DNA from: Betaproteobacteria bacterium TMED156
Lineage (GTDB): Bacteria; Pseudomonadota; Gammaproteobacteria; Burkholderiales; Burkholderiaceae_A
Direction of reading: 5' to 3'
Length of the DNA stretch: 15,266 nt
Assembly (NCBI GenBank): GCA_002171155.1
Contig: NHHF01000022.1
Coordinates: 1 to 15,266 of the forward strand
Shown: positions 1 to 8,126 of the stretch, piece after piece
Position numbering within the stretch: position 1 is the stretch's first letter
Layout of the letters: every line of letters starts with the position of its first letter
Position numbers and translations under genes: made by a program
Notes under the pieces: generated by a model
What the model saw: the letters and a program-made list of their open reading frames with translations, nothing else
The model's database searches: none
What the model was told of the DNA's origin: nothing

Positions 1-493
1 CCCCAGCCACTGTGGCACTGACCACACCATTGCCGGACACATTAATGTTGGTCGCACCCTCTGGGATCTGCATTTCCGGCTGCACGACATAGCCACTGGC
101 GGTTGTCAAAATGCCCTCATTATTGCGCGTGAAAGACCCGTTACGTGTATATGCTATGCGTCCGTCAGGAAGGAGAACTTGAAAAAAGCCGGAACCTTCG
201 ATTGCGAGATCGAGGGCGTTTTCAGTAGTCATAAGACTGCCTTGCACGTGCATTTTTTCGGTATTTACAATACGGACGCCTGTTCCGACCGCATATGATG
301 ATGACAGTTCAGTATCTTCCGATGTCTGATCACCGCTTAGACGGCGCACCTGATACAACAACGACTCGAAATTTGCCCTGTCGCGCTTAAATCCGGCTGT
401 ATTAACATTTGATAGATTGTTAGCGATGACCTGCATACGAACTTGCTGTGCGTTCAGGCCGCTTTTGGCGACGTGCATTGCGTTTACTGACAT
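1..493 (-). CDS. flgG: Flagellar distal rod protein FlgG (partial, C-terminus beyond window)
   Basis: FlgG forms the distal rod of the flagellar basal body, running through the P and L rings to the hook. The first 164 codons are present and the rest lies left of the window. The N-terminus reads MSVNAMHVAKSGLNAQQ, followed by the rod/hook signature ANNLSNVNTAGFKRDRANFE at about residues 24-43. The FlgG-type stretches ALDLAIEGSGFFQVLLPDGR and YTRNGSFTRNNEG follow. The start at 493 has an AGGAG ribosome-binding site at 500-504, six bases upstream. The gene is in line with flgF but separated from it by a radical-SAM gene, and it has its own sigma-54 promoter at 530-544. Family assignment is firm; FlgF is excluded because a separate flgF is present at 3171-3926. 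Confidence 0.95.
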   Translation of the reverse strand, partial: MSVNAMHVAKSGLNAQQVRMQVIANNLSNVNTAGFKRDRANFESLLYQVRRLSGDQTSEDTELSSSYAVGTGVRIVNTEKMHVQGSLMTTENALDLAIEGSGFFQVLLPDGRIAYTRNGSFTRNNEGILTTASGYVVQPEMQIPEGATNINVSGNGVVSATVAG

Positions 494-529
494 TTGAAAC
501 TCCTGAATAAGAACTCGTAGTTTCTAATA

Positions 530-544
530 GCAATCGGCGTGCCA
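530..544 (-). promoter_or_regulatory. Sigma-54 promoter of flgG
   Basis: On the minus strand the sequence is TGGCACGCCGATTGC followed by T. This matches the RpoN consensus TGGCACG-N4-TTGCW at every defined position. The predicted transcription start is near 518, giving a leader of about 25 bases to the flgG ATG at 493, with a good ribosome-binding site in between. Seen directly as a motif; activity is inferred. It implies that flgG does not depend on read-through from flgF or from the gene in between. Confidence 0.88.
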
Positions 545-702
545 AACGCAGTCTAAATCTAATTCGCTATGCTCGTAAATGAGGCAGCGGGCCTGTCGAG
601 ATCCCCTTGGATAAGCCTCCACATCGTGTTTTGTATTCCTTTACAAGATCTCTCGAATTTTTATGGCCGCCGCGGGAGAATGCAGATTACTAGTATCAAC
701 CG

Positions 703-735
703 GTTACTCGAGGTGATGATATCTCGAAAAGTAAC
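703..735. repeat. Inverted repeat downstream of the radical-SAM gene
   Basis: GTTACT (703-708) and CGAG (709-712) can pair with CTCG (723-726) and AGTAAC (730-735). The loop is about ten bases and there is an AAA bulge. It lies about 40 bases beyond the stop codon of the TPR-radical SAM gene, within the 278-base gap 494-771. No T-run follows on either strand, so it is not a canonical intrinsic terminator. It could be a 3'-end stabilising hairpin, an operator or chance. The rest of the gap holds the flgG promoter and no convincing gene. Confidence 0.35.
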
Positions 736-771
736 AGCCCCGCGGCACCTGCTTGCTCACCACAAATAGTT

Positions 772-3024
772 TTAGTTTTGGCGCTCTTCCCGCCTAACCG
801 GTTTAGCTTGGCAATTCTGGCACAGCGAAGGCAGCGGCTTTTGCCCGAGCATGCTGGCCCGCAAGTCTTTGGCAGCTTCGCCCTGTATCAACTTTTCTAT
901 CGAAGCATCCTGGATATTACCTATGTTCAATTCACCGTCATGGTCCAGACAACAAAGAGTTACATCGCCGTTCCACAAAACGCCAACGTCTGTAAACGGG
1001 TGAGGGCAATAAGCCACTTTTTCAGAAGGTTCAAGGTCAAATTCTTCACCAACCCGACTATTAGCAAACGTAAACGCCCGCCAGAAAGTCAGTTGGACTC
1101 CTTTTTGCAGATAGTAGGAGATAGACGCTTGACTATTGCCGCGCAGTAGGTCGTTTGATTCATGGTCTTTGCGCTTGAACGGAGCAATTCCTTCTTCAAG
1201 TTCAACTTTGGCTACAAAATCATTCCATTCTTTCAAAATTGCGCGTGCTTCATTTTCGGTTTCAGTAATGCTCACATTTGACGCAGTGTTCTGGGTTACC
1301 ATTACTCTTATTTTTATATCATTTTTGATAGCGCCGCCTTTGGCTGAACGCCTTATATATTCCCGGACAAGTGTTTGCAAATTATTGATATATCGATCCC
1401 ATGAAAGCCCTACTTCCCCTCTAAATTTGTAAGAATCTTCCGTTGGCGTCATATGGCTTGCTATCAAAGTTCCGTAAAGGGCATCCAGAATTTTAGACAC
1501 ATTTTTTTCTACAAGCGTACTCCCATTTGTTACAAGATCCGTTTTGATATTTTTGGAAGCCCCGTATTGTAAAATTTCTATCAGCTTGGGGTGCAAGGTT
1601 GGTTCGCCCATTAAATGAAGATTTACCTTGGAAGCGATTTTTGTATGAGCGGCTTCGCGATAGAGGCGTTTAGCAAGTTCAACATCCATTACCCCAAGAT
1701 TGCGTTTTTGAGAGTCAGATGGACAGAAAACACAGTGAAAATTGCATTTATTTGTTAATTCGAAATATAACTCCATGCTGGCCGGTGCAAGCGCGTCTTC
1801 GCCTTCCATGAATATACCCGTCCGACTGGCGAAGGCTCGTTGAAAACTGGCAACCGCCTCGTCTAATCTCCCCAAGTCCTTCAGTAAATTGCCCAAATTG
1901 CTATGCGCCTCGGCAAAGTCGGGCTTCAACGCTATTGCCTGCAAATAGCTTTTCATTGCGTCTTCTAGCCTACCTAATTCTTGAAGTGTGTTACCTAAAT
2001 TGTTATGGGCCTCGGCATAATCAGGTTTGCAAGCTATGGCTTGACTAAAACTTGCTTCTGCCAGCTCTAGCCTGCCAATCTCTTTGAGCGTAACACCCAA
2101 ATTACTGTGAGCTTCGGCAAAGGCAGGCGCGAGTGTTATTGCTTGGGTATAGCTGGCTTCTGCGTCTCCTAATCTGCCAACCTCGCGGAGCGTATTCCCC
2201 AAATTATTATGGGCCTCCACTAGTTCGTGGTTTACCGTTATCGCTTGTTTATAGCTCGCCTCTGCCTCATCTAGTCGGCCCAGTTCACGCAACGTGTTGC
2301 CCAAATTGTTATGGGCTTCCGCTAATTCGGGTTTAATAAATATTGCTTTCTTATAGCTTTCCGCAGCCTCATCAAATCTTTTCAGGTCTTGAAGAATAAC
2401 TCCGAAGTTACAGTGGGCCTCGGCGTCCTGAGGAGATAATTGCACTGAACGCCTAGTTGCAATTAGAGCCTCAGAAATTTTACCCATTTGCTTGAGCACA
2501 ATGCCCAAAACTTTCCACCCAAATTGGTAATTTGGAAATTCCTGAGTTATGGATGTCGCCAGCTCTTCAGCTTCGACAAATCGTCTATTTTGATAATGCG
2601 CGATCAACGCGTTTAGTTGGGTCTTTGATGGGCTTGCGTTCCTAGAAACTGACTTACGAGGCAGCGCGGACAATTGAGCCTGAAGGATATTAAATTTTTC
2701 CTTAGGACCAACCTCTTTTTTCGCTTGTTCAATAACCTGTTTTGCTAAAACAACTTGGTTTGTCTTAAGAAGCGTATCAATGTAGCTCAGCCAAAACTGT
2801 TCGATCTTTGGGTTAGCTTCCAGAGCAGCTTTAAAAAGCGGCAACGCGGCGTCGGCTTTGTTAAGGGAAGCTGCCATTACGCCAAGGTTATGGTTGGCGT
2901 CCGGATGATGAGGCTGAGATTTCAATACCAAACGATACAGGCGTTCGGCATCTTGAAGTTTGCCCTGTTCATGCGCGGCGATTCCCTGCTGCAAGATATC
3001 TTCGCTATTCAGTTCCATAACCAT
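772..3024 (-). CDS. TPR-repeat protein fused to a radical SAM/SPASM enzyme
   Basis: This 750-residue protein has two halves. Residues 4-400 are tetratricopeptide repeats, with six highly regular 34-residue units at about 201-400 (AEAHNNLGNTLRELGRLDEA type), usually a partner-binding surface. Residues about 413-750 are a radical SAM domain. Its CxxxCxxC cluster motif is C427-C431-C434 (CNFHCVFC), with GEPTLHP at 473-479. A SPASM-like auxiliary-cluster region follows with C673, C691, C692, C735 and C738 and the typical NGDVTLCC and CQNC contexts. Such enzymes use S-adenosylmethionine and iron-sulfur clusters for radical chemistry, often on peptides. The substrate cannot be read from the sequence. 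The gene lies between flgF (146 bases away) and flgG, which has its own promoter, and is visibly more A/T-rich than genes to the right. ATG at 3024 or 3018 could be the start; neither has a strong ribosome-binding site. No signal peptide is seen, so it is probably cytoplasmic. A role in modifying a flagellar protein or surface glycan is inference. Confidence 0.9.
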   Translation of the reverse strand: MVMELNSEDILQQGIAAHEQGKLQDAERLYRLVLKSQPHHPDANHNLGVMAASLNKADAALPLFKAALEANPKIEQFWLSYIDTLLKTNQVVLAKQVIEQAKKEVGPKEKFNILQAQLSALPRKSVSRNASPSKTQLNALIAHYQNRRFVEAEELATSITQEFPNYQFGWKVLGIVLKQMGKISEALIATRRSVQLSPQDAEAHCNFGVILQDLKRFDEAAESYKKAIFIKPELAEAHNNLGNTLRELGRLDEAEASYKQAITVNHELVEAHNNLGNTLREVGRLGDAEASYTQAITLAPAFAEAHSNLGVTLKEIGRLELAEASFSQAIACKPDYAEAHNNLGNTLQELGRLEDAMKSYLQAIALKPDFAEAHSNLGNLLKDLGRLDEAVASFQRAFASRTGIFMEGEDALAPASMELYFELTNKCNFHCVFCPSDSQKRNLGVMDVELAKRLYREAAHTKIASKVNLHLMGEPTLHPKLIEILQYGASKNIKTDLVTNGSTLVEKNVSKILDALYGTLIASHMTPTEDSYKFRGEVGLSWDRYINNLQTLVREYIRRSAKGGAIKNDIKIRVMVTQNTASNVSITETENEARAILKEWNDFVAKVELEEGIAPFKRKDHESNDLLRGNSQASISYYLQKGVQLTFWRAFTFANSRVGEEFDLEPSEKVAYCPHPFTDVGVLWNGDVTLCCLDHDGELNIGNIQDASIEKLIQGEAAKDLRASMLGQKPLPSLCQNCQAKPVRREERQN
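1813..2424 (-). repeat. Six tandem 102-bp TPR-coding repeats
   Basis: Six consecutive units of 34 codons encode residues 201-404 of the TPR-radical SAM protein. Each begins AEAH or VEAH and contains NNLG or SNLG, GRLDEA-like and ASYKQAI-like segments. At DNA level the recurring phrases (for example a reverse-complement of AATTTGGG followed by AACAC or TAACAC) recur every 102 bases. The similarity between units points to recent duplication or ongoing homogenisation, so unit number could differ between strains. Confidence 0.85.
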
Positions 3025-3170
3025 CTGACGTTATCCGAGGTCGGATTCCTTCCATTCTGCTCGGTGCTAAGGCCAATTTTTCCGCCATTCTTTATGATTA
3101 CAGACAAACAAAATTCTATAAAACACGCCAGATTTTGAAACGCTCCGCGCGAGCCAAAGGCCATAAAAAA
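3025..3170. other. Intergenic gap between flgF and the radical-SAM gene
   Basis: This 146-base A/T-leaning gap has no credible gene. A weak sigma-54-like match, TGGCCTTTGGCTCGC, lies at 3149-3163 on the minus strand. It keeps GG and GC at the right distance but has four mismatches to the consensus. A small stem GCTC/GAGC at 3142-3154 lacks a T-run. The gap may carry the radical-SAM gene's own promoter, but nothing decisive is visible. Confidence 0.4.
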
Positions 3171-3926
3171 CTAATTCGCCATTCGCATAATTGAGGCCCC
3201 AGCCTCATCGAGATCGCGAGCAATTGAAATGAGTTTCACGTTCAACTCATATTCGCGCTGACGCCGGATAGTTTCGACAAGCTCCTCAACTGTATTGACG
3301 TTGCTTGTCTCAAGCGCGCCGTTCAATATTTGTGATTGCTGGTCCGCAGGCGGCACCGTGCCGTCCGGTTGGCGGATACCGCCGTCAACGGATTTCTCCA
3401 GTACCACGCCCTCAGCTAATGTGGTGCCCAAAAACCCTGCCTGGACAATCTCACCCGGCTCGGCGCCTATGGGCGTAATGGTTATGCGCCCGTCTTCACC
3501 AATCGAAATATCTTGAAATGGGGGAAGAATTATTGGCTGAAGTTCATTATTGAGCATCAATGCGCCGACCCCATCGACCAACTGATTGTCAGCGTTTACC
3601 CGCAAATCTCCGCGCCGCGACAAGTGCGGGTCGCGACCATCATGCTGAATGATGAAATAACCAGGTCCATTAATCGCAACATCGGTGGTGAGGTCAGTAA
3701 AGCGAATTTCACCTTGCTCTTCTGAAAATATGCTTTTTGTCTCACGAATAGTAAATGCCCGACTACGCAAGGTGTTCTCACTGTCGAGAAGTCTTACTTC
3801 GCTCGCCGCTTCCAGATCACGGCGAAAACCTGGTACAGATGCATTAGCCATATTGGTCGCATGTACCGTGTCACCGTGGTTCGAGGTCCGCAGGGTCGTC
3901 AAAGCTGTGTGGATTAATCTATCCAT
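3171..3926 (-). CDS. flgF: Flagellar proximal rod protein FlgF
   Basis: FlgF is a rod subunit placed between the proximal rod and FlgG, exported by the flagellar type III system. The 251-residue length fits the family. The N-terminus MDRLIHTALTTLRT matches the FlgF-type start, and ATNMANASVPGFRRDLEAAS is a divergent form of the usual ANNIANxxTxGF rod signature. The central segment has DVAINGPGYFIIQHDGR and LSRRGDLRVNADNQLV, typical of FlgF/FlgG. The C-terminal helix contains ALETSNVNTVEELVETIRR, shared by rod and hook proteins. It starts 26 bases after flgE, so it is probably in the same transcript. The ribosome-binding site is weak (AAAGG about 12 bases upstream). Confidence 0.93.
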   Translation of the reverse strand: MDRLIHTALTTLRTSNHGDTVHATNMANASVPGFRRDLEAASEVRLLDSENTLRSRAFTIRETKSIFSEEQGEIRFTDLTTDVAINGPGYFIIQHDGRDPHLSRRGDLRVNADNQLVDGVGALMLNNELQPIILPPFQDISIGEDGRITITPIGAEPGEIVQAGFLGTTLAEGVVLEKSVDGGIRQPDGTVPPADQQSQILNGALETSNVNTVEELVETIRRQREYELNVKLISIARDLDEAGASIMRMAN

Positions 3927-3952
3927 AATATTTTAAACCTTTTACAGTAACC

Positions 3953-6900
3953 CTACATGCGGATGTTAATGATCGTCTGCGTCAGCGTGGTGGTCGTCTC
4001 AATGGCCTTAGCAGACGCTTGGAAGTTACGCTGCGCGGTAATCAAATTGACCAACTCCTCAGTGATATCAACATTCGAACGTTCAAGTGAACCCGAAAGA
4101 ATGTTGCCGAAACCTTCGGAACCGGCTTCACCAACCTGCGGAGCACCTGAAACGGCTGTTTCCACATAAGTTGCGTTACCGATCTGTTTCAAACCATTTT
4201 GGTTGTTAAAGTTGGCAACAACAATTTTGCCCAGTGGATTGTTTTGACCATTGGTGTAGTTGGCACGAATAGTTCCGGAGGCATCAATTTCGAGGCCGTC
4301 GAGACGGCCAGACGTGAAGCCGTCTTGGTCCACCGAGACAACGGAGAAGGGCTGCGCGAACTGGGTCGATTTTGAGAAATCAATATTTAGGTCGATCGAA
4401 AACCCCTCTTCCTGCTTTTCATAATGAACCAAATTCTTCGGTGACACCAACTGACCACTTTTATCAAAGGTCAACTCGCCTTCATCAATGTAGAGGGGGA
4501 AATATCCTTCCACCAAATTCGCTGGCGGGCTTTCAACAACCTGCCCATTTTCATTAACAAAAAGCGCTACGCCGGCGGCATTAGTGGCTTGTGTCAGATT
4601 GTAAATTTGCGGCACGGAACCAACACCCAAGGCCACATCATCAAGACCAAGGCGAGCAGCACCTTTGACTTTAATGGTCGATTCTTCGCCGCGCGTACCA
4701 GTGGTGAAGGAGAAGTTATTGGATGCGGCGTCATATTCCACAGTCACGCCACCAACAGTATTACCAGTGTCCGGGTCCCTAATTTGGTTAATACGTTCCT
4801 GCAGTGCTGTCGCCAGCGTAGAACCGACGTAGTTGCCAGTTGGGATCTCGATGATGCCATTAATACCGTTGACCGATACATTAAATATATTTTCATTGCC
4901 CACATTAGTAAGTCTGAAAACCGCTGTCAGTGGCTCTTTGGCTGTGGCACCAGTTGAAACTGCGGGCAAAGCTTGAAGCCCAGTACCAGCTGAAAAAATC
5001 GCGTCAGTTTTGGTCAAACCGACACCCATCAGCGCATTTTCACCCTGCCCCAACGAGCGGCTGGCTAGCGCTACGACGTTGTTAATAATCGAGCCGTCGG
5101 TCGCGCTAATCGAGTAACGCCCAACTTGAATATTCGAGCTTTTCTGGAGCGAGGTCGCACCAATAGCACCGTTCGCGTCTATGGCTTCGCCGGTAGATCC
5201 GCTCGCAAATGTAAAGGTTTTAGTGTCACTATTGTATTCAACATTGGCGCCATAGCGTTTATCGTTCAACTGAATTTCTTCTCCGTCAGCGACAAAGGGT
5301 TCCGCAAAAAATACTTCACCACCTCTAATAAGAGTTTCAGTCGCGTCGTCAGAAGATGGAATTCCAAGATTATTGGTCTGCTCTGCCGTTGTTGCGCCCG
5401 AAACTTTAAATGAGTTGAAATTACTGTTGGTACCTGTACCAAGCACGGTCCGGTCGACTTTGAAAGTCAGCCGCTGGTTGATCTCATCGTATCCAACCTT
5501 AATGGGGGGTTGCAACTCATCTACCCAAACCGTTTTTGTACTAGTAGCATCGGTATTGGTTGTGGTTTCCAAGCCAAGTTTTTCAAGTGCATCGATCGCG
5601 GCACCGCCCGTATCCGTCAGGGCCAAGGTTGCCCCGGTCACCTCAAAAATTCCTTTTTCTGTAGTGGTCGTGGATTGCACATTGCTAACAGTGGCGTTTG
5701 CATTGGCCACGACGATCTGAATTTTCTCCCCTACACGTGTGGCTGTTAAATTTGCGTCAGCGTTGATTGCAGCTAACGCATTATCAATGGCAGTGGTGAA
5801 TGGGGTAGTTGTATCTCCGGCTACCGTTACATTAACAGCACCAGCTCCGGCAATATCAAATGTATAATTTGCATCATTGTGACCAAAGCTGATTTGAATG
5901 GTATCCCCTACCCCGACTACTTGGCTTTCACCGGCTGCGTCAGCCATCGCGTTAGTTGTGATGGCTGACGAATTTCCATCAACCGTTTCGGTAATAGTAA
6001 TTTGGCGACTAACGTCTTCCAGCTCGGTGTTGGTATACGAATGTAAATTGGTAGAACCTTTTTCCCGTAGGATTATTTTCTTACTATTGAAGTTTACGTC
6101 AGAGCCTTCATAGACATTTGTCGCACCTTCAAAAAAGGCTTCTACGTCCGTAGCTTTGTCACGCAATACGTAAACGCTAGTGTTCGTCTCGTTGAAATTT
6201 GTGTCCGGCAAAGACAAACCGGTCGTGTCAACTTTAATTATGTGATTGGTGGTGTCGACTGAGAAGATTGTCAATTCACGGCCGTTCAACAACGTCTCAC
6301 CCGAGGCATTGGCAAATACGCCACCTAAGCGAATGCTTTCACCGCTAACAAAATTTGCTGCTCCGCCTGCTGTCAACTGGATGGTGAGCGTGTTTTGTGC
6401 CGCATCGTACTCGACACTATTGCCGCTAGCATTTGTATTGGTCTGAACGCGTTCATTGTACACACTCAATTCTGGCCGGTTTCCATAATAGGAATGAACC
6501 AAAAACTTGTCTTGCGTCGCGATGGCGTTGGAAGTGGCATCCATTTTGCGGTATTCGAATTCCACAATCTGCGTTTTATCGAGGATGCCTGTCATTGCCG
6601 TGCCGGCTGTGCGAGCAAACAATTTACTCGCCACGCCGACTTCGGAGTTCTGGCTGCTTTCAGCTCCTGTGCCCGAATTAGTTGCAATTACGTGGCTGTT
6701 CAAAGCCTCGTTCAACCTCGCCTGAGTATGGGCCAGAAACTGTTCATTGGTAAAGTCAGGTGATGCACCGTTAATATCCATGCCCGTTATTTGTTCGGAC
6801 ACGAAACTATCGACGAGTAGATCAACAGAAATTTTGTTAGTCAGGCCTGTCGATACGCCGTCTGCATCAAGTTTGATAAGATCGAGCGTGAGTGTGTCAT

Positions 6901-8089
6901 CCACATTTTGAACAATTTGAATTTTTTTGTCGTCGCCATACGCCTCATTGATTGCTCGTTCAACCTCGTTTGCAAGCTGGACGGCGTTGTATTTACCTGG
7001 TCGAATGTCGATGCTGACAGGCTGGTCACCATCATCAATATTCACCAAAAGAAAGTCTTTTCCCCAGAAAACATTGCCGTCCGCATTACCCGCTTCTTTT
7101 GTGGAATTGAACTGCATTGGGTCGGTAACAATCTCAACGAGTTTGTCGCCTTCTTCCCCGAAGTCGAAGCCGGCTTGCTCACCTTTAAGGCTAGCAGGCT
7201 GCGAAGCAACTTTTGTCTGCAGCGAGTCCGCTTTATAAAGCGCTGACCCCTTGCCTTCCAAAAAGTAATTATCGTCGGGCACTGAGGTGGTCTGGGTGCC
7301 AAACCTGTCGATGAAAATTTGGTTGCCGCCATCGTCCACCGCGTTTACGAGATCTGGGCCGATAACAGTGTCATTAATAACAAGGCGCGTATCGAATTTA
7401 TTAGTGGGGTCGGCTGCTGAAGCATTTTGGGTTTTAATGAAATAAATTGTGGCAATGGTTGGGTTACCCAAATCATCAAAGATCGTGATCGAGGTTGAAT
7501 TTGTAAACGTGGACGGATCGTCAGGATTAAATGCGTAACCGTCAGTAAACTGAGCTTGTTCGGTGACAACGGCGGCGGCAGCTGGCACGTTTACCCCGAG
7601 TTCGATATTACTGGTAGCGCGCGGGTCACCGGATGTAACCGGAAGCTGAAGAGGCACAGCACTTAGTAAATCTTTAGCAGTAACGGAACCGTCATCGTTA
7701 ACCGGATAAACACTCAAATACTGACCTGCCGAGTCCACCACATAACGATCATTGTTCACATTTAACGAACCATTCCGCGTGTAAACCGTTTGGTTTGAGG
7801 TCAGCGACGGCTTTAAGGCAAAAAAGCCCTGCCCGGAAATCGCCAGATCGAGCGCGTTAAGCGAGGACACAATGTTACCCTGTGTGAACTGCTGCTTGAT
7901 GCCTTTCAGGATTGTACCCGAACCGATCGACGAGGATGAGTTTTGCAAAGGCGAAGTCGCAAAAATATCACCAAACTCAGCACGGCTTCGTTTAAAGCCG
8001 GTGGTACCGACGTTGGCGATGTTGTTTGACGTCGCCGAAATATCTGCCTGCGATCCGTTCAATCCTGTTAAAGCTGTGTAAAACGACAT
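3953..8089 (-). CDS. flgE: Giant flagellar hook protein FlgE
   Basis: FlgE polymerises into the hook, the universal joint between rod and filament. The ends are canonical. Residues 1-45 read MSFYTALTGLNGSQADISAT with SNNIANVGTTGFKRSRAEFG, and about 80-110 carry DLAISGQGFFALK and YTRNGSLNV. The last 46 residues begin GSLERSNVDITEELVNLI and form the C-terminal D0/D1 helix. At 1378 residues it is over three times the usual length of about 400. The extra mass is in the middle, the part expected to be exposed on the hook surface. It contains at least three modules resembling flagellin IN-type units, at about 345-395, 725-800 and 1070-1105, the last with FNVSVNGINGIIEIPTGNY. The whole protein has no cysteine. 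A GGAGAT ribosome-binding site lies just upstream. It follows flgD by 37 bases. No frameshift or stop interrupts it, so the length appears real. Confidence 0.95.
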   Translation of the reverse strand: MSFYTALTGLNGSQADISATSNNIANVGTTGFKRSRAEFGDIFATSPLQNSSSSIGSGTILKGIKQQFTQGNIVSSLNALDLAISGQGFFALKPSLTSNQTVYTRNGSLNVNNDRYVVDSAGQYLSVYPVNDDGSVTAKDLLSAVPLQLPVTSGDPRATSNIELGVNVPAAAAVVTEQAQFTDGYAFNPDDPSTFTNSTSITIFDDLGNPTIATIYFIKTQNASAADPTNKFDTRLVINDTVIGPDLVNAVDDGGNQIFIDRFGTQTTSVPDDNYFLEGKGSALYKADSLQTKVASQPASLKGEQAGFDFGEEGDKLVEIVTDPMQFNSTKEAGNADGNVFWGKDFLLVNIDDGDQPVSIDIRPGKYNAVQLANEVERAINEAYGDDKKIQIVQNVDDTLTLDLIKLDADGVSTGLTNKISVDLLVDSFVSEQITGMDINGASPDFTNEQFLAHTQARLNEALNSHVIATNSGTGAESSQNSEVGVASKLFARTAGTAMTGILDKTQIVEFEYRKMDATSNAIATQDKFLVHSYYGNRPELSVYNERVQTNTNASGNSVEYDAAQNTLTIQLTAGGAANFVSGESIRLGGVFANASGETLLNGRELTIFSVDTTNHIIKVDTTGLSLPDTNFNETNTSVYVLRDKATDVEAFFEGATNVYEGSDVNFNSKKIILREKGSTNLHSYTNTELEDVSRQITITETVDGNSSAITTNAMADAAGESQVVGVGDTIQISFGHNDANYTFDIAGAGAVNVTVAGDTTTPFTTAIDNALAAINADANLTATRVGEKIQIVVANANATVSNVQSTTTTEKGIFEVTGATLALTDTGGAAIDALEKLGLETTTNTDATSTKTVWVDELQPPIKVGYDEINQRLTFKVDRTVLGTGTNSNFNSFKVSGATTAEQTNNLGIPSSDDATETLIRGGEVFFAEPFVADGEEIQLNDKRYGANVEYNSDTKTFTFASGSTGEAIDANGAIGATSLQKSSNIQVGRYSISATDGSIINNVVALASRSLGQGENALMGVGLTKTDAIFSAGTGLQALPAVSTGATAKEPLTAVFRLTNVGNENIFNVSVNGINGIIEIPTGNYVGSTLATALQERINQIRDPDTGNTVGGVTVEYDAASNNFSFTTGTRGEESTIKVKGAARLGLDDVALGVGSVPQIYNLTQATNAAGVALFVNENGQVVESPPANLVEGYFPLYIDEGELTFDKSGQLVSPKNLVHYEKQEEGFSIDLNIDFSKSTQFAQPFSVVSVDQDGFTSGRLDGLEIDASGTIRANYTNGQNNPLGKIVVANFNNQNGLKQIGNATYVETAVSGAPQVGEAGSEGFGNILSGSLERSNVDITEELVNLITAQRNFQASAKAIETTTTLTQTIINIRM

Positions 8090-8126
8090 GGTCTATCTCC
8101 GTGAATTAATTTGGCTTGACCGAAAC

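Noticed and set aside
596..657. Imperfect inverted repeat TCGAGATC / GATCTCTCGA followed by TTTTT on the plus strand
   Set aside because: Loop is about 44 bases, the stem is interrupted, and no plus-strand gene ends here to need a terminator.
569..769. Plus-strand 66-codon frame in the gap before flgG
   Set aside because: No ribosome-binding site, no recognisable domain, and composition like non-coding sequence; it fills most of an intergenic region by chance.
1813..2424. Regular repeat spacing as a CRISPR array
   Set aside because: The 102-base units are contiguous, in frame and encode TPR motifs; there are no unique spacers.
3142..3154. GCTC/GAGC hairpin after flgF as a terminator
   Set aside because: Only four pairs and no T-run on the minus strand.
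3149..3163. Sigma-54-like site TGGCCTTTGGCTCGC before the radical-SAM gene
   Set aside because: GG and GC are correctly spaced, but three bases of the -24 box and one of the -12 box mismatch, and the leader would be about 113 bases. Too weak to call.
4589..4957. Long plus-strand frames opposite flgE, for example 122 codons here
   Set aside because: Antisense shadows of a firmly coding minus-strand gene; no start signals and no domain features.
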